DNA of 64,000 nucleotides from Rana temporaria (taxonomy: Eukaryota; Chordata; Amphibia; Anura; Ranidae), in NCBI RefSeq assembly GCF_905171775.1, contig NC_053500.1, positions 127,195,140 to 127,259,139 on the forward strand, written 5' to 3'. Position 1 is the first letter of the stretch; each line of letters opens with the position of its first letter. Positions 46,735-57,599 of the stretch are shown here, piece by piece. Below the pieces are notes generated by a model. It saw nothing but the letters and a program-made list of their open reading frames with translations. It made no database searches and was not told where the DNA came from. The translations under genes and the position numbers were made by a program.

Positions 46735-47770
46735 AAACCTGAAATAACACTTTTGAGTAAAGTTGGTCGTTACCTACCTTCCTCTATGACAATTTTGAAT
46801 AAAGTTGGTCTTTACCTACCTCCTTCTCTGCAAGTTTTGAGTAAAGTTGGTCTTTACCTGCCTTCCACTATAATGAGTTTACGTAAAATTGGTCTTTACC
46901 TACCTCCTTCTATGCAAGTTTTTAGTAATGTTGGTCTTTACCTACCTCCTATGACCGTTTTGAGTAAAGTTGGTCTTTACCTACCTCCCTTCTATGAAAG
47001 TTCTGCATGAAGTTGGTCTTTACCTACCTCCTTGTATGCAGCTCGGCTGTGTGTGTGCGCACCGCCCGCAGGATTCTGCGGATACTGAGGTGATAATTCC
47101 CATCCAGTCTGGTTTTCCCATACTTACCTTCCTTTGGTATGAACAACATTGCCCAGGAGTTTGACCGATTGATAGGCTGTATATAGCCTGTGTTCTGGTA
47201 AGCAGGCTTTTTATCTGGTGGAGGTGCACGTGTGTTATTGGGTGGCACAATAGGTCTATTCCATCACTCTTACCATTGCGGACCTGCTTTTTTGAAAGTT
47301 ACATAAATCAGGATTTTCATCATTGCGGCCATTGGACTTATTCTGTTTGTTTCAATACGACACACACTGAAAAGTTTTTTCAATTGATGGTTTCCATCAC
47401 TGATTTTACTGAGTGTTTAATTTTCATCCAATTGTTAATTGGTTACTATTCACCTTATTTATTTATGTTTGGATTTACATTGCAGTTCCTTTTATTCTTG
47501 ATCTTTGATGTGCTGTCTCACATTTTAAAACTTTATATATGCAATCATTGTACTTACCACATTAAGTGCATCTTATTTAATTATTTATCACGGTGTCCAG
47601 TCACCATTAGGGAGTGTGGTATTTTTCTTCTTTCCTCTTTCTATGACCGTTTTGGGTAAAGTTGGTCCTTGCCTACCTTCCACTATAATGGGTTTAAGTA
47701 AAGTTGGTCTTTACCTACCTCCTATGACAGTTTTGAGTAAAGTTAGTCTTTACCTACTGTACCTTCCACT
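46735..47770. repeat. ~43-bp minisatellite in two blocks
   Basis: Units contain AGTAAAGTTGGTCTTTACCT, ACCTCC and a variable TATGACAGTTTTG or ACTATAATGAGTTT. Blocks are 46735-47040 and 47640-47770. The 113-aa frame at 46669-47010 is an artefact. Confidence 0.9.
47048..47640. other. unidentified insert in minisatellite
   Basis: About 590 bp separate the two minisatellite blocks. It has no recognised TIR. An open frame of 127 aa (47276-47659) is hydrophobic and Phe/Tyr/Leu-rich with no known domain. It may be a LINE 3' region, but this is not established. Confidence 0.3.
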
Positions 47771-47774
47771 ATAA

Positions 47775-48344
47775 TCCGTCGGATCTTAGGTGCATATTTA
47801 CGCTGGCCGCTAGGTGGCGCTTCCGTTGATTTCCGCGTAGAGTATGCAAATTAGCTAGATACAGCGATCCACAAACGTACGTCCGCCCGGTGCATTTTTT
47901 TACGTAAGGCTTTTTTCGGCATAACGTTACCCCTGAGGCGTACGCAATGTTAAGTATGGACGTCGGGCCAGCGTCTAATTTTCTGTCGTTTGCGTAAAAC
48001 TTTCGCGAATAGGGCTTTGCGTAAATTACGTTCACGTCGAAAGCATTGACTATTTGCGACGTTATTTTGAGCATGCGCACTGGAATTCCCCCACGGACGG
48101 CGCATGCGCTGTTCAAAATTTTTTTAATTTACGTGGGGTCAAGATGAATTACCCTAAAACACGCCCACATCTTATCCATTTGAATTGTGCGCCCTTACGC
48201 CGACAGAATTACACTACGCCGCCGTAACTTACGACACAAATTCTTTGTGGATACGGAAAATACGCTGTAAGTTACGGCGGCGTAGTGTATCTGAGATGCG
48301 CTACGCCAGCCTTATATATGCACCGAGGTACGTGGATCTGGCCC
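47775..48344. mobile_element. truncated palindromic MITE of the 12042 family
   Basis: CCGTCGGATCTTAGGTGCAT at the left matches the interior of the 12042 copy. The right end ACGTGGATCTGGCCC is intact. The left terminus is missing. Confidence 0.8.
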
Positions 48345-48472
48345 CTGGTGTTTAATGCCCCTTAAGACCCTCCCTACTGTTAGTGACGTGATGAGGTTTG
48401 GAGGGTGGGTGTGTGGGTTTGGGGGGGTCGTGATTCAGTTCCTGCACCTATTTTCTGAGAAAAAAAGCCCTG

Positions 48473-49304
48473 CAGCCAGGCAACTTGCATTTGCAACCTT
48501 AAAGCAGCATCAACATTAGCAGCCTCTGTATTTTTCTAAGAATAGGTTTTCCTTTAACAAACCGATAAGGGATTCAGGAAACGAGAATCTAGCCAAAACT
48601 GAAGGCAAGCTTTAGGTGGACTAATCCTTTAAGCCCAAATTTTCTTCTGTTAGCAAGAAAAAATAATCTTTACTAAACCAGGAAACTCTATTCTTCGTAT
48701 CAAGGAATGGGCTGATAAATATTGCCCTGGCTGACTTACCTTTGACGTACTATATGTAGCTCAGAATATCATCTACTTCATCCAAAGTGCACTCCAAGCA
48801 TATTAATGATGGACAAGAAAAAAATTACTTGACTAAATTCAGCATTTGAAAGCAATAGCTCTTTTTTATTTATTTTTTATTTTATTTGTTAATTTATTTA
48901 GTACAGAAAAAATTTAAATACATACATTTTGAATTCATCCTAACTACCGTATATATTACTCTCAAATAACATTCATAGATTTTTACATTCATAACACATC
49001 ATTTCCTATATTAAAAATATGTATTAACAAAACAAATCAGGTGGAATTCCACATTCTGTGTGTGTATGCATTAGCATTTCCCCAATTGCATCTCAAACAA
49101 GATCCTTTGACATAAAGAGTATTCTTAAATAATTTTCTGCAGTCTCAGATGTTGTTTAGCTATACAGTAATCTATGATTTTTTTTTTTTTTTTTAAAGGT
49201 ACATTTTTTTAATCTATGAACATTTTTAATGACGTTTTTTGAAGCTGGCAGGACTGCTAATTTGCAAATCAATTAAAGATACACGGTCACCTTGCTATGT
49301 AGGG
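48473..49304. other. no gene recognised; AT-rich
   Basis: No open frame or transposon end. AT-rich text around 48860-49060 and a poly-T run at 49178-49195. Confidence 0.4.
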
Positions 49305-49310
49305 CAAAGT

Positions 49311-49479
49311 CATTTACTAAAGCTGGAGAGTGCAAACAAAATCTGGTGCAACTCTGCGTGGAAACCAGTCGTGTTCCAGCTTTTATTGTCAAAGCTTAAA
49401 TGAAGAAGCTGAAGTTAGAAGCCGATTGGCTCCCACACAGAGCTGCACCAGATTTTGCGCACTCCAGTTTTAGTAAATC
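49311..49479. mobile_element. small palindromic MITE (ATTTACTAAAGCTGG ends)
   Basis: CATTTACTAAAGCTGGAGAG near 49311 and ACTCCAGTTTTAGTAAATC near 49462 are inverted, with ATCTGGTGCA / TGCACCAGAT inside. A partial second copy is at 49677-49755. Confidence 0.6.
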
Positions 49480-49779
49480 AACACCAGTGTCTCTGCAAAT
49501 GGCCCACTTACACCTTACCTGTGCTTTCTTGCAGCTACTTTGTCCTCCACATGACCCACCCAGGTGGCTAATGGACAAATTTAGGGTCATTTTAAGGATT
49601 ATCAGGACACCCTGCTTATGTTTTGTGAAATTGTGCCAAATGAATGAAAAATGACATTTAAGTTCGAGACCATGGGTTTGATTTACTAAAACTAGAGAAT
49701 GCAAAACCTGGTGCAGCTCTGCATGGTAGACAATTGGCTTCTAACGCCAGCTTGTTGAATATAGCAATAAGCGCATATT

Positions 49780-50080
49780 GTATGGTTTGCGCAAACGTCA
49801 TAGCGTCTACATAATAGGGGATAGATTTATGGCATTTTTATTTTTTTAGTAGTAATGGCAGTGATCAGAAATTTTTATCGGGACTGTGATATTGCGGCAG
49901 ACAGATCGGACACTTTTGACACATTTTTGGGACCAGTGACAATTTATACAGCGACCAGTGCTATAAAAATGCACTGATTACTTTATAAATGTCACTGGCA
50001 TGGAAGGGGTTAACACTAGGCTGCTACCAAGGGGGTTAACTGTGTTTCCTAGTGTGTGTTCTAACTGTAGGGGGGATGGG
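49780..50080. repeat. TTAACC-family interior fragment
   Basis: Words GGGGATAG, TTTTTAGTAGTAATGG, GGCAGACAG.TCGGACA and TTTTGACACATTTTTGGGACC match 6700-6790. Ends missing. Confidence 0.55.
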
Positions 50081-50410
50081 ACTGGCTAGGAGAGATGATA
50101 GACCGGTGTTCATAATCGGTATGAACACACAATCAGTCTCCTCTACCCTGAGAGAACCAGGATCTGTGCGTTTATATTGTTCTAGCACACATTCACATCC
50201 TGGTTATTCCCTCATTCCTTGTCGTCTGATTTTCGGATCGTATGTACGTGGCATTATGGAATGAATGCCCATGCACTTGACACATCTAAATGCATTTGCA
50301 ACATGTGCCTTTAGGGATGTTTTAAATGCTGCTGTTACACCCCCCCCCCCCCAGAGCATAGGCATCCAGGGGAGTTCAATAAATGTCCTGTGTGCATGGA
50401 GCCTTAGGCC

Positions 50411-50769
50411 CAGTGCCGGCCCAAGACATTGTGCTGCCTGGTACCAAGAATGAAATGCTGCCCCCCCCCCCCCCCCAAAAAAAATTACGCCCACCAAAAT
50501 GCCCCCAGATTCATTATTTTATATCATGATAAATAAAGTGGACCTATCATGGCTCTATACATGTATATAGGAGTATAAAAAGGACCTGTTATGGCTCTAT
50601 TCATGCAATTAACCCCACAGTGGAACGGTCGGGCGGCAATTAGCCCCACAGTGGAGTGGAGAGTGGAGCTGGCGGAATGGGATGGCGTGCAGGCAGAAAA
50701 TTTGCTGCCCCCCTGAAAGTGCTGCCTGGTACAATGGTACCGTCGGGTCCCATGGTAGGGCCGGCCCTG
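50411..50769. mobile_element. hAT-type MITE, 359 bp, perfect 8-bp duplication
   Basis: Inverted ends CAGTGCCGGCCC and GGGCCGGCCCTG are flanked by CTTAGGCC at 50403-50410 and 50770-50777, an exact 8-bp target duplication. It contains a C-rich run. No transposase. Confidence 0.9.
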
Positions 50770-50777
50770 CTTAGGCC

Positions 50778-51390
50778 AGCCATACCAGGGTCTAGATTCA
50801 GGCTGAAAGTACCAAATTGATCGATCAACTTGGGTAAAACCAGCCTGCCGTATCTGCTACCAATTATCGCAAGCGGCTGTTATAGCCACTAGCGATAATC
50901 GCTGTCTTCTCCTGGGGGGGAGGGAGCTTCCCCACTCTCCCGTCGGGAGAAGATAATTGCTGATTTCCATGTCAGCACTTTCTGAGTTGATGGGTGAATG
51001 GTGAAAATTTCTTTCCTGCAACCTGTGGTTGACGGCTCTAGGGTTTACATCCACTTTGAGTGATTTTGATATTGTTTATGAGTGCTCCGTGTAAATATTA
51101 TCATGGTCTGACCTGCATAGGATTTTTTTTTTATATTCTCTTCAGCGTTGAAAAGTTGCTTGGTTGGTTTATTAAATGGAGTCTGGGGACTGCTGAAAAC
51201 GTTTGTATATTCTTTCTGTAAAGTGCTTCTTGCTGCAGAGTGTATAAGAGATAACACAAAGAGGAAATGGAGTCCTAGCTGACATGAAATGCGTTAGCTA
51301 TTCCCTATGATGCTCTAAAAAATATATGCTACACATTCTGCAGTAGTCTAATGGTACTTTTTAAAGCTGGGCCAACATCTAAAAACAAAT
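50778..51390. other. no gene recognised
   Basis: No supported coding region or transposon end. Text is unremarkable and single-copy-looking. Confidence 0.35.
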
Positions 51391-52090
51391 AGCCAGATTC
51401 AGGTATAGTTACGCCGGTGTAACTCTGAATCCGCGCCGTCCTACATTTAAGCGTATGCTTAAACTGAGATTAAATGTTGCTAAGATACAAGCGGCGTAAG
51501 TCTTCCTATGCCGTCGTATCTTGGCTGTCTATTTATGCTGGCCGCTAGGGGCGTGTACGCTGATTTACGCCTAGAATATGTAAATCAGTGAGATACGCCT
51601 ATTCACGAACGTACGCTCGCCCGTCGCAGTAAAGATACGCTGTTTATGTAAGGCGTTTTCAGGCGTAAAGATAAACCGCCAAAAAGATGGCGCAGCCAAT
51701 GTTAAGTATGGACGTCGGAACCGCTGTCGAATTTCACGTCGTTTGCGCAGGTCGATTCAGAATAGGGCTGGGCGTAGGTTACGTTCACGTCGAAAGCATT
51801 GACTATTTGTGACGTGATTTGGAGCATGCGCACTGGGATATGACCGCGGACAGCGCATGCGCCGTTCGTTCAAAACGTCATTCACGTGGGGTCATGCTTT
51901 ATTGACATAAAACACGCCCACCTCTTCACAATTTGAATTAGGCGCGCTTACGCTGGCACATTAATGCTACGCCACCGTAACTTAGGACGCAAGTGCTTTG
52001 TGAATACAGCACTTGCCTCTCTAACTTGCGGCGGCGTAACGTAAATTACATACGCTACGCCCGCACAAATTTAAGCCGCCGTACGTAAAT
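51391..52090. mobile_element. palindromic MITE of the CCAGATTC family, diverged
   Basis: Begins AGCCAGATTCAGGTATAG and contains GCCGCTAGGGGCG and CGTTCACGTCGAAAGCATTG, also found at 48030. The right end is degenerate (CGTACGTAAAT), so the right boundary is approximate. Confidence 0.65.
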
Positions 52091-52295
52091 AACATATATA
52101 AAGAGAACTGTTTTTCCTGCCAAAGGATTTATATTTCTGTTCATCCTTTTCTGGGTATAACACAACCCTGCCGTGCAGCACAACTAGGCAGATGACACTA
52201 CTACTCTGTTACAGTTATGGAATGCAATGGTGGCAACTCCCTGTCCCCTCCCGCTGATTGCACAGAAAAGGAGCAGAAGCAGGATGATGAGGCCA

Positions 52296-52440
52296 TGGGG
52301 GTTGATTTACTAAAGGCAAATAGGCACTTTGCAAGGGAATTCAAATGAGATAAAGCTTTGCTTACATCAAACATCTGATCACATGCACATGACTGGGTAT
52401 ACTTTTGCAAAGTGAAACTTCATCATATTTACTAAGCTCT
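52296..52440. repeat. MITE fragment (GATTTACTAAAGGCAAAT)
   Basis: GGGGGTTGATTTACTAAAGG followed by CAAATAGGCACTTTGCA resembles 34400-34440. A right-hand ATTTACTAAGCTC is near 52429. Poorly preserved. Confidence 0.5.
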
Positions 52441-52486
52441 TGGGCAAACTCAGCGAGCTGCTGGCCTCTCCCGCCCGCTCCACAGT

Positions 52487-52595
52487 TTAGCGCAGGGCGA
52501 CAGAGCAGAGAGGTGAGCGCAGGGCGACAGAGCAGAGAGGTGAGCGCAGGGCGACAGAGCAGAGAGGTGAGCGCAGGGCGACAGAGCAGAGAGCT
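52487..52595. repeat. 27-bp minisatellite, four copies
   Basis: Unit GAGCGCAGGGCGACAGAGCA then GAGAGGT, about four tandem copies. Both strands stay open because the length is a multiple of three. Confidence 0.95.
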
Positions 52596-53093
52596 CTGAG
52601 AACCAAGCAATCTGCAGTCTTTGATCGCCCAATTCTTAGAGCCAGCAGGGGACAGATGCAACATCCACCAAGGTAGGTATTATTCTTAAAAAAAATAAAA
52701 CATTTACATACTTCTCTTTTAACTGTGCAAAAATGTAATACAATGACTCGCAGCAACCAATCAGATCTCAGCTCTCTGTGTGTTATCATAGTCAGAACGG
52801 CAATTTATGTTTTCTGATTGGTCACTGTGGGTTATCATGTTTTGTGTCTTGCTCTTTGCTTTCTTAAATAAAAAACATCGATTTTTAAAGGCAATAGGTT
52901 AAACATCATTATTATATGGACACACAGTACCTGAGATAATAACCATATGAAAAAGTGAATAAAGTGGGACCCCAATAACCCATTAAGAGTATGATCCTCC
53001 AGTCTACAACCCACTTAGCCTTGGCCAAATAAGGAACCATGTCAAGTCCCCATGGCCAGGCAATGCCATTAATCCAACTGGGGCAGACTACCG

Positions 53094-53912
53094 TATTTGC
53101 CGATGTACAAGACAACCTTTTATACTTAAAAATCTGGCTCAAAAATCGGGGGTCGTCTTATACGCCGGATGCAGACTGCGGGCGGCCATTTTTTAAAAGC
53201 CGCGCCTCCTCCTTGTGCTGTTCACAGGCGTCATCTCGTCCTCGAACGAGAGGACGTCCGTGATAGGCGGAACACTGAACACAGGCTCTGCTGGGAAACT
53301 TGAGTATTCCGCCTATCACGGAACAGCGCGAGGAAGAGGCGCGGCTTTTAAAAAATGGATGCCCGCAGTCTGACTCACTAAAGTAATGAAGATCGCCGAT
53401 GTGAGGTGAGGCAATGGCACGGTGAGGCAATGGCACGGTGAGGCAATGGCACGGTGAGGCAATGGCACGGTGAGGTGAGGCGAGGCAATGGCACGGTGAG
53501 CTGAGGTGAGGCAATGGCACGGTAAGGTGAGGCAATGGCACGGTGAGGTGAGGCAATGGCACGGTGAGGTGAGGCAATGGCACGGTGAGGTGAGGTGAGG
53601 CAATGGCACGGTGAGGTGAGGCAATGGCACGGTGAGGTGAGGCAATGGCATGGTGAGGTGAGGCAATGGCACAGTGAGGTGAGGCAATGGCACAGTGAGC
53701 TGAGGTGAGGCAATGGCACGGTGAGGTGAGGCAATGGCACAGTGAGCTGAGGTGAGGCAATGGCACGGTGAGGTGAGGCAATGGCACGGTGAGGCAATGG
53801 CACCATGAGGTGAGGCAATGGCACAGTGAGGGGTCGTTTTATACGGCGAGTATATCCCAAAATCAACATTTTAGCTGGAAAATTAGGGGGTCGTCTTATA
53901 CGCCGGCAAATA
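53094..53912. mobile_element. TIR element with CAATGGCAC minisatellite
   Basis: The left end CCGTATTTGCCGATGTACAA and right end (TCGTCTTATACGCCGGCAAA) are inverted, with GGGGTCGTCTTATACGCCGG repeated inside the left arm. The interior is a short-unit tandem array. No clear target duplication. It lies just 3' of the ferlin stop codon. Confidence 0.6.
53398..53830. repeat. minisatellite, 18- to 31-bp units
   Basis: Units combine GGTGAGGCAATGGCACGGTG with optional GTGA, GCTGAGGTGA steps, about 19 occurrences of GGCAATGGCAC. Minus-strand frames (CHCLTSP-type peptide repeats) are artefacts. Confidence 0.95.
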
Positions 53913-54031
53913 CATTTTTGTCTTTTTTGTAAACACAATGAAGGTAGCTCTCCTTTGAAAATAAGATATTCCAAACAATATATACAAATTGAAGTCCGAT
54001 TATTTACACCATCCATTATAAGCAAGGTCCT

Positions 54032-54212
54032 TTATCCATTGATGATCTTCTGACTGATGTATCCAGGCATAGTGTACAGGATGAGGACCAGGAAAACGGA
54101 CAGGATAGCGATGATGAGTAGGGCAATGATGTACTTCTTGTATTTCTTCCAGATGAAGAAAACAAATGTTTTTAGGGGGTTCACAAACCAGTTGAACGAG
54201 GTTTTGGGGCGG
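54032..54212 (-). CDS. ferlin family protein, last coding exon (TM anchor)
   Basis: Minus strand. A consensus acceptor (pyrimidine tract, CAG at 54215-54213) is followed by 181 nt that finish a split codon and encode 59 residues and a TAA stop. The sequence starts RPKTSFNWFVNPLKTF, the conserved segment before the anchor in ferlins. Then comes FFIWKKYKKYIIALLIIAIL..., a basic stretch and a ~22-residue transmembrane helix (about residues 28-48), and a short lumenal tail (MPGYISQK). Ferlins are multi-C2-domain, tail-anchored proteins of Ca2+-triggered membrane fusion. The NWFVNPLK style fits the otoferlin/FER1L4/FER1L6 branch better than dysferlin/myoferlin; the exact paralogue is not settled. 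The upstream exon is at 57419. Confidence 0.9.
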
Positions 54213-54563
54213 CTGAAAGAAAAACAGAAAATTCCTTAAATTTTCATGCATACTATATATAAATCATTGGGTGTGTGTGTTGTGTTCTAAGCAGTAGAAG
54301 CAAAAGGGTGAGGTATATTTCCAATGGTGGTCCTCTGGTCTGATGCTTGTACTTGGAGCAGAACCACTGTTCCCATCACCAGTGACAACGAACACAAACT
54401 TTGATATAGTGGCCTTGTCAAATAAATAACAACTAATACACACATGAAGCGGTATCGGTGGCTTTCCACCTAGAAGGGAAAACTAGTGGCGTTTTCAAAA
54501 ATAGGAAGAAATTTGGTTGCTGTATGTAGCAAAAATTTGCTTAATAAAGAAGGCTAATTAATA

Positions 54564-54838
54564 GTTAACCACTTCAATACCAGGCACTTTAGCCCCTTCC
54601 TGCCCAGGACACTTTTCAGCTTTTAGCGCTGTGGCGCTTTGAATGACAATTGCGCGGTCATACAACACTGTACCCAAAACTACTTTTTTTTTTAATTTTC
54701 TTCCCACAAATAGAGCGTTATTTTGGTGGTGTTTGGTGTCTGGGGTTTTTATTTTTTGCTAAACAAACTAAAAAAGACCAACATTTAAAAAAAATAAAAA
54801 TAAAAAAGTTTTTCTCTTTTTTTTTTTTTGCACACATC
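54564..54838. repeat. TTAACC-family fragment
   Basis: TTAACCACTTCAATACCAGG and GACAATTGCGCGGTCATACA match 6275-6370. It runs to the hAT MITE target at 54839. Confidence 0.65.
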
Positions 54839-54846
54839 CTGTAGTA

Positions 54847-55005
54847 CAGGGATATGCAATTAGCGGACCTCCAGCTGTTGCAAAACTACAAGTCCCATCA
54901 TGCCTCTGCCTCTGGGTGTCATGCTTGTGGCTCTCAGAGTCTTGCTAAGCCTCATGGGACTTGTAGTTCTGCAACAACTGGAGGTCCTCTAATTGCTTAC
55001 CCCTG
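54847..55005. mobile_element. hAT-type MITE, 159 bp, perfect 8-bp duplication
   Basis: CAGGGATATGCAATTAGCGG at the left and TTACCCCTG at the right form a near-complete palindrome (ACTACAAGTCCCATCATGCC, and its complement GGGACTTGTAGTTCTGCAAC). CTGTAGTA is duplicated exactly at 54839-54846 and 55006-55013. Confidence 0.92.
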
Positions 55006-55295
55006 CTGTAGTAGATGGGGAGGGGGCAGGAGAGGCTGGCTCAGGCTGTCAGCAGGTTTGCTGAGAGGCTGAGCCAGGTGCCGATCCAGGGTTGTGGGTG
55101 TATCCCAACAGTATTGTCACGATCTTGCACCAGCCTGGACTGGCCCTGTGATGTCAGCCGACAGCGGGCTTCAGAACGAACTGCACTCCTGTGATCCACA
55201 GGAGACGTACAGCCAAACGAGCTTTGGTTGTTCTTCTCCTTTAAATGAAAATGTTTTTATGCCCAAAGTTCAGCTTTACCTCTGCACAACAGTCA

Positions 55296-55755
55296 GGCCT
55301 CGTACACACGACCGAGGAACTCGTCGTAAATGAAACATCGTTTTCCTCGACGAGTTCCTTGTTAGGCTTGTCGAGAAACTTGACAAGCTTTCTTTGCGTA
55401 CACACTGTCAAGACCAAATCTCGTCGTTCTCAAACGCGGTGACGTAAAACACGTACGACGGCACTATAAAGGGGAAGTTTGATTCCACTGGCGCAACCAT
55501 TCTGAGCATGTGCGGGTTTCTAAGCATACACACTAACTTGTTTCTCGTCGAAAACCAGCCCGACGAGGAACATGACGAGGAAATTGAGACTCCCGACGAG
55601 GAAAAAGAGAACTTGTTCTTTTTTTTTCTCATCGAGTTCCTCAACAGTTTTCTCGACGAAAAACATACACATGACCGTTTTCCTCGGCAAAAAGGCTCTG
55701 CCACCAAGTTTCTTGATGGATTCTGTCAAGGAAAACGGTCGTGTGTACTTGGCCC
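55296..55755. mobile_element. MITE with GTACACACGACCGAG ends (first of a pair)
   Basis: Left GGCCTCGTACACACGACCGA and right TCGTGTGTACTTGGCCC are inverted. The inner text is rich in ACGAGGAA/TTCCTCGT. It is followed after TTA by a second element of the same type. Confidence 0.75.
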
Positions 55756-55758
55756 TTA

Positions 55759-56017
55759 GGCCCCATACACACGACCGAGTTTCTCGGCAGAATTCAGCCA
55801 GAAACTCGGTTGGAGCAGGATTCTGCCGAGAAACTCGGTCGTGTGTACACTTTTCAGCGAGGAAGCCGACGAGGAACTCGTCGGGCCGAAAAGAGAACAT
55901 GTTCTCTATTTCCTCGTTGTTCAATGAGGAAAGTCGGCCCGCCGAGATCCTCGGCGGCTTCCACACTGAACTCGACGTGTTTGGCACGTCGAGTTCCTCG
56001 GACATGTGTACGGGGCC
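55759..56017. mobile_element. MITE with GTACACACGACCGAG ends (second of a pair)
   Basis: Left GGCCCCATACACACGACCGA and right CATGTGTACGGGGCC are inverted, flanked by TTA on both sides (55756-55758, 56018-56020), a Harbinger-like 3-bp duplication. Confidence 0.8.
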
Positions 56018-56020
56018 TTA

Positions 56021-56400
56021 GAGTATGAAACTCAGATTTGTACGATGCCGATGGTTAATGAGGAAAAGTAAAGTCCTGTGAGTATAAGATGCACTTTTTC
56101 CTACATTCACTGACTTGTAAACTGACAGAATTTTACAAATGATTATAAGGCACAGCTCATTACACCTGCACAGCTTACACAGCTCATTACACACACATTT
56201 ATAAATGTAAGTGTTAAAAACAAGAGCAAAAGCGGAATTCATATGCAATGGATTGAAATGCAAAGCACACTGTAGCAATAATGAATTGGATATTAACAAA
56301 AATATGACAACCATCAATACAGACAAAATCTGTGTAACTGCTCCTGAGATGCCGGGATAATTATTAGGCTTAAAGTGAGCCCATGTTTTGCCAACGTAGG
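56021..56400. other. intronic sequence, no feature recognised
   Basis: Non-repetitive, somewhat AT-rich. Text such as GAATTGGATATTAAC and CAAAAATATGACAACC is conserved-looking, but I cannot tell. Intronic to the ferlin gene. Confidence 0.25.
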
Positions 56401-56404
56401 GCAA

Positions 56405-56685
56405 GCAACAGGTGCTGGGTTCACATATATGTGAAATGGATGCGGATTTCGCTGCATCCAATTTGCATGACAGGCGAGTGTGACTAGCTTTCAATGGAGC
56501 CGGTTCACACATGTCCGGAGCGGCTGCGATCCGCATTCAAAAAGGGTCCTGTACACGTTTAGGGCCGGCTCAGGTGCAAATTCAGGCAAAAATTCGGACC
56601 TGTTTTGCACCTGAACCGGTGAACAGACGAACTCACCGGACCCCAGGCATAAACCCGTACATATGTGACCCCAACCTAAAGTGGA
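56405..56685. mobile_element. MITE-like palindrome (GTTCACATATATGTGAA)
   Basis: GCTGGGTTCACATATATGTG near 56417 and ACATATGTGACCCCAACC near 56659 are inverted, with CACCTGAACCGG and TGCGGATTTCGCTGCATC in the interior. Boundaries are approximate. Related text at 34966-35010. Confidence 0.45.
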
Positions 56686-57418
56686 ACTTAAGGTTCATTT
56701 AAAAAAAAAATATATAGCAGGTAGATTTGTATGGCAGAAGAGACTCTGTGTGTTTCTTTTACCAACTGCTTTATGTGCAGCTTAATTTAAACTCCCTGCA
56801 TCGAACAGCTTGGTGCCGGCATGAAGTACAACGTATAGATATCCTAAGTCTTCTGGCCTGTCACATGACATCCTTGAGTCATCGCACCTGGGGTGGTCAT
56901 TGGCAGTCTTCAATGCTGCTGAGAACTACCCTGACATTATGGCTTTAGCGTTGCTCTACGCAGTACTGTAAAGTCCAGGCTAACACGATGACGCACCCCA
57001 AGATAGCCTGGACTCACAGGAAAAGGGGTGAAAGCCACCGGTCATCATTCAACCCAGAACAAACTGAATTGGAGACAAGATGAGCTTTTCAGCAAGGCCT
57101 GCTTTTTTTAACATTTTCCAGCATGCCTGGATATTTTATTGAACTGAATTTCCACTTTAATTGGCCAACATCCTGCTGCCAATACCCATCTCCCCTTTGG
57201 TTCACTGCAACCCTGTTTGCCCGCAAAACCAATGAAATGCACTCTACAGCTGGGTATTGGGGAACACGTGACTCTCTCCTCTTCCATTCATGATGCAGAG
57301 TGGGTGGCCTGAACACTGTCACATGGGAAGGGAGACAACACTTTGCCTTGTTTAAAATCCAATCAGACCAGCTTGTAGCTTGCACAGGGCTGGCAAAATG
57401 ATAATCACCAATACATAC

Positions 57419-57519
57419 TTGGGTTTGTCCAGAGGTTCTGGCTCCTTGCGTGCGAGGCCCACTGGACTCTTCTCTGCCTCTTCCACGGTCAGTAGCTGGA
57501 ACTCCGCTTCAACTTTCCC
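57419..57519 (-). CDS. ferlin family protein, penultimate coding exon
   Basis: Minus strand. Acceptor CTTTTTTTGCTATAG ends at 57520, and the exon is 101 nt, phase 0 at the start. It encodes GKVEAEFQLLTVEEAEKSPV, GLARKEPEPLDKP and two bases of the next codon. The GKVEAE...EEAE...PVG.AR.EP.PL.KP pattern is the conserved linker that follows the last C2 domain and precedes the RP.TSF anchor region in type-II ferlins. The donor is AA|GTATGT. Together with 54032-54212 it gives the C-terminal 93 residues. Earlier exons were not found up to 64000, so that intron exceeds ~6.4 kb or the exon lies beyond the window. Confidence 0.9.
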
Positions 57520-57599
57520 CTATAGCAAAAAAAGAGGCCTTGTTATCATGTACATGTATTAAGTCTTAAAAAAGTCAAATAAAATGGCTTTTGGGTAAT

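Larger units (their letters stand above)
46399..48472. mobile_element. long-TIR element (GGCTTTTTTTCTC ends) with minisatellite
   Basis: 46399-46562 and about 48347-48472 are imperfect inverted repeats: CAATAGGTGCTGGAACT against AAATAGGTGCAGGAACT, CACCCTCCAAATCACATCAC, and GGTCTTAAAAGGGC near the inner edges. Inside are a ~43-bp minisatellite in two blocks, an unidentified 600-bp insert (47048-47640) and a truncated MITE (47775-48344). No target duplication was found. Confidence 0.55.
54213..57418 (-). other. ferlin intron, 3206 bp
   Basis: Donor GTATGT directly follows ...AA at 57419, and the acceptor is TTTTCTGTTTTTCTTTCAG ending at 54213. Phase is conserved: exon end AA plus exon start C makes an Asn codon. 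The intron contains a TTAACC-family fragment, a hAT MITE and two tandem MITEs. Confidence 0.9.

Noticed and set aside
47276..47659. 127-aa hydrophobic ORF
   Set aside because: Phe/Tyr/Leu-rich AT-biased text with no domain, inside an insert of unknown type.
53158..54025. Minus-strand ORFs with CHCLTSP repeats, 209 and 215 aa
   Set aside because: Frames of the short-unit minisatellite; one merely overlaps the ferlin 3' flank.
54000..54251. 83-aa minus-strand ORF overlapping the ferlin exon
   Set aside because: It is the +1 shadow; the ferlin frame has the conserved motif, transmembrane segment, acceptor and matched phase.
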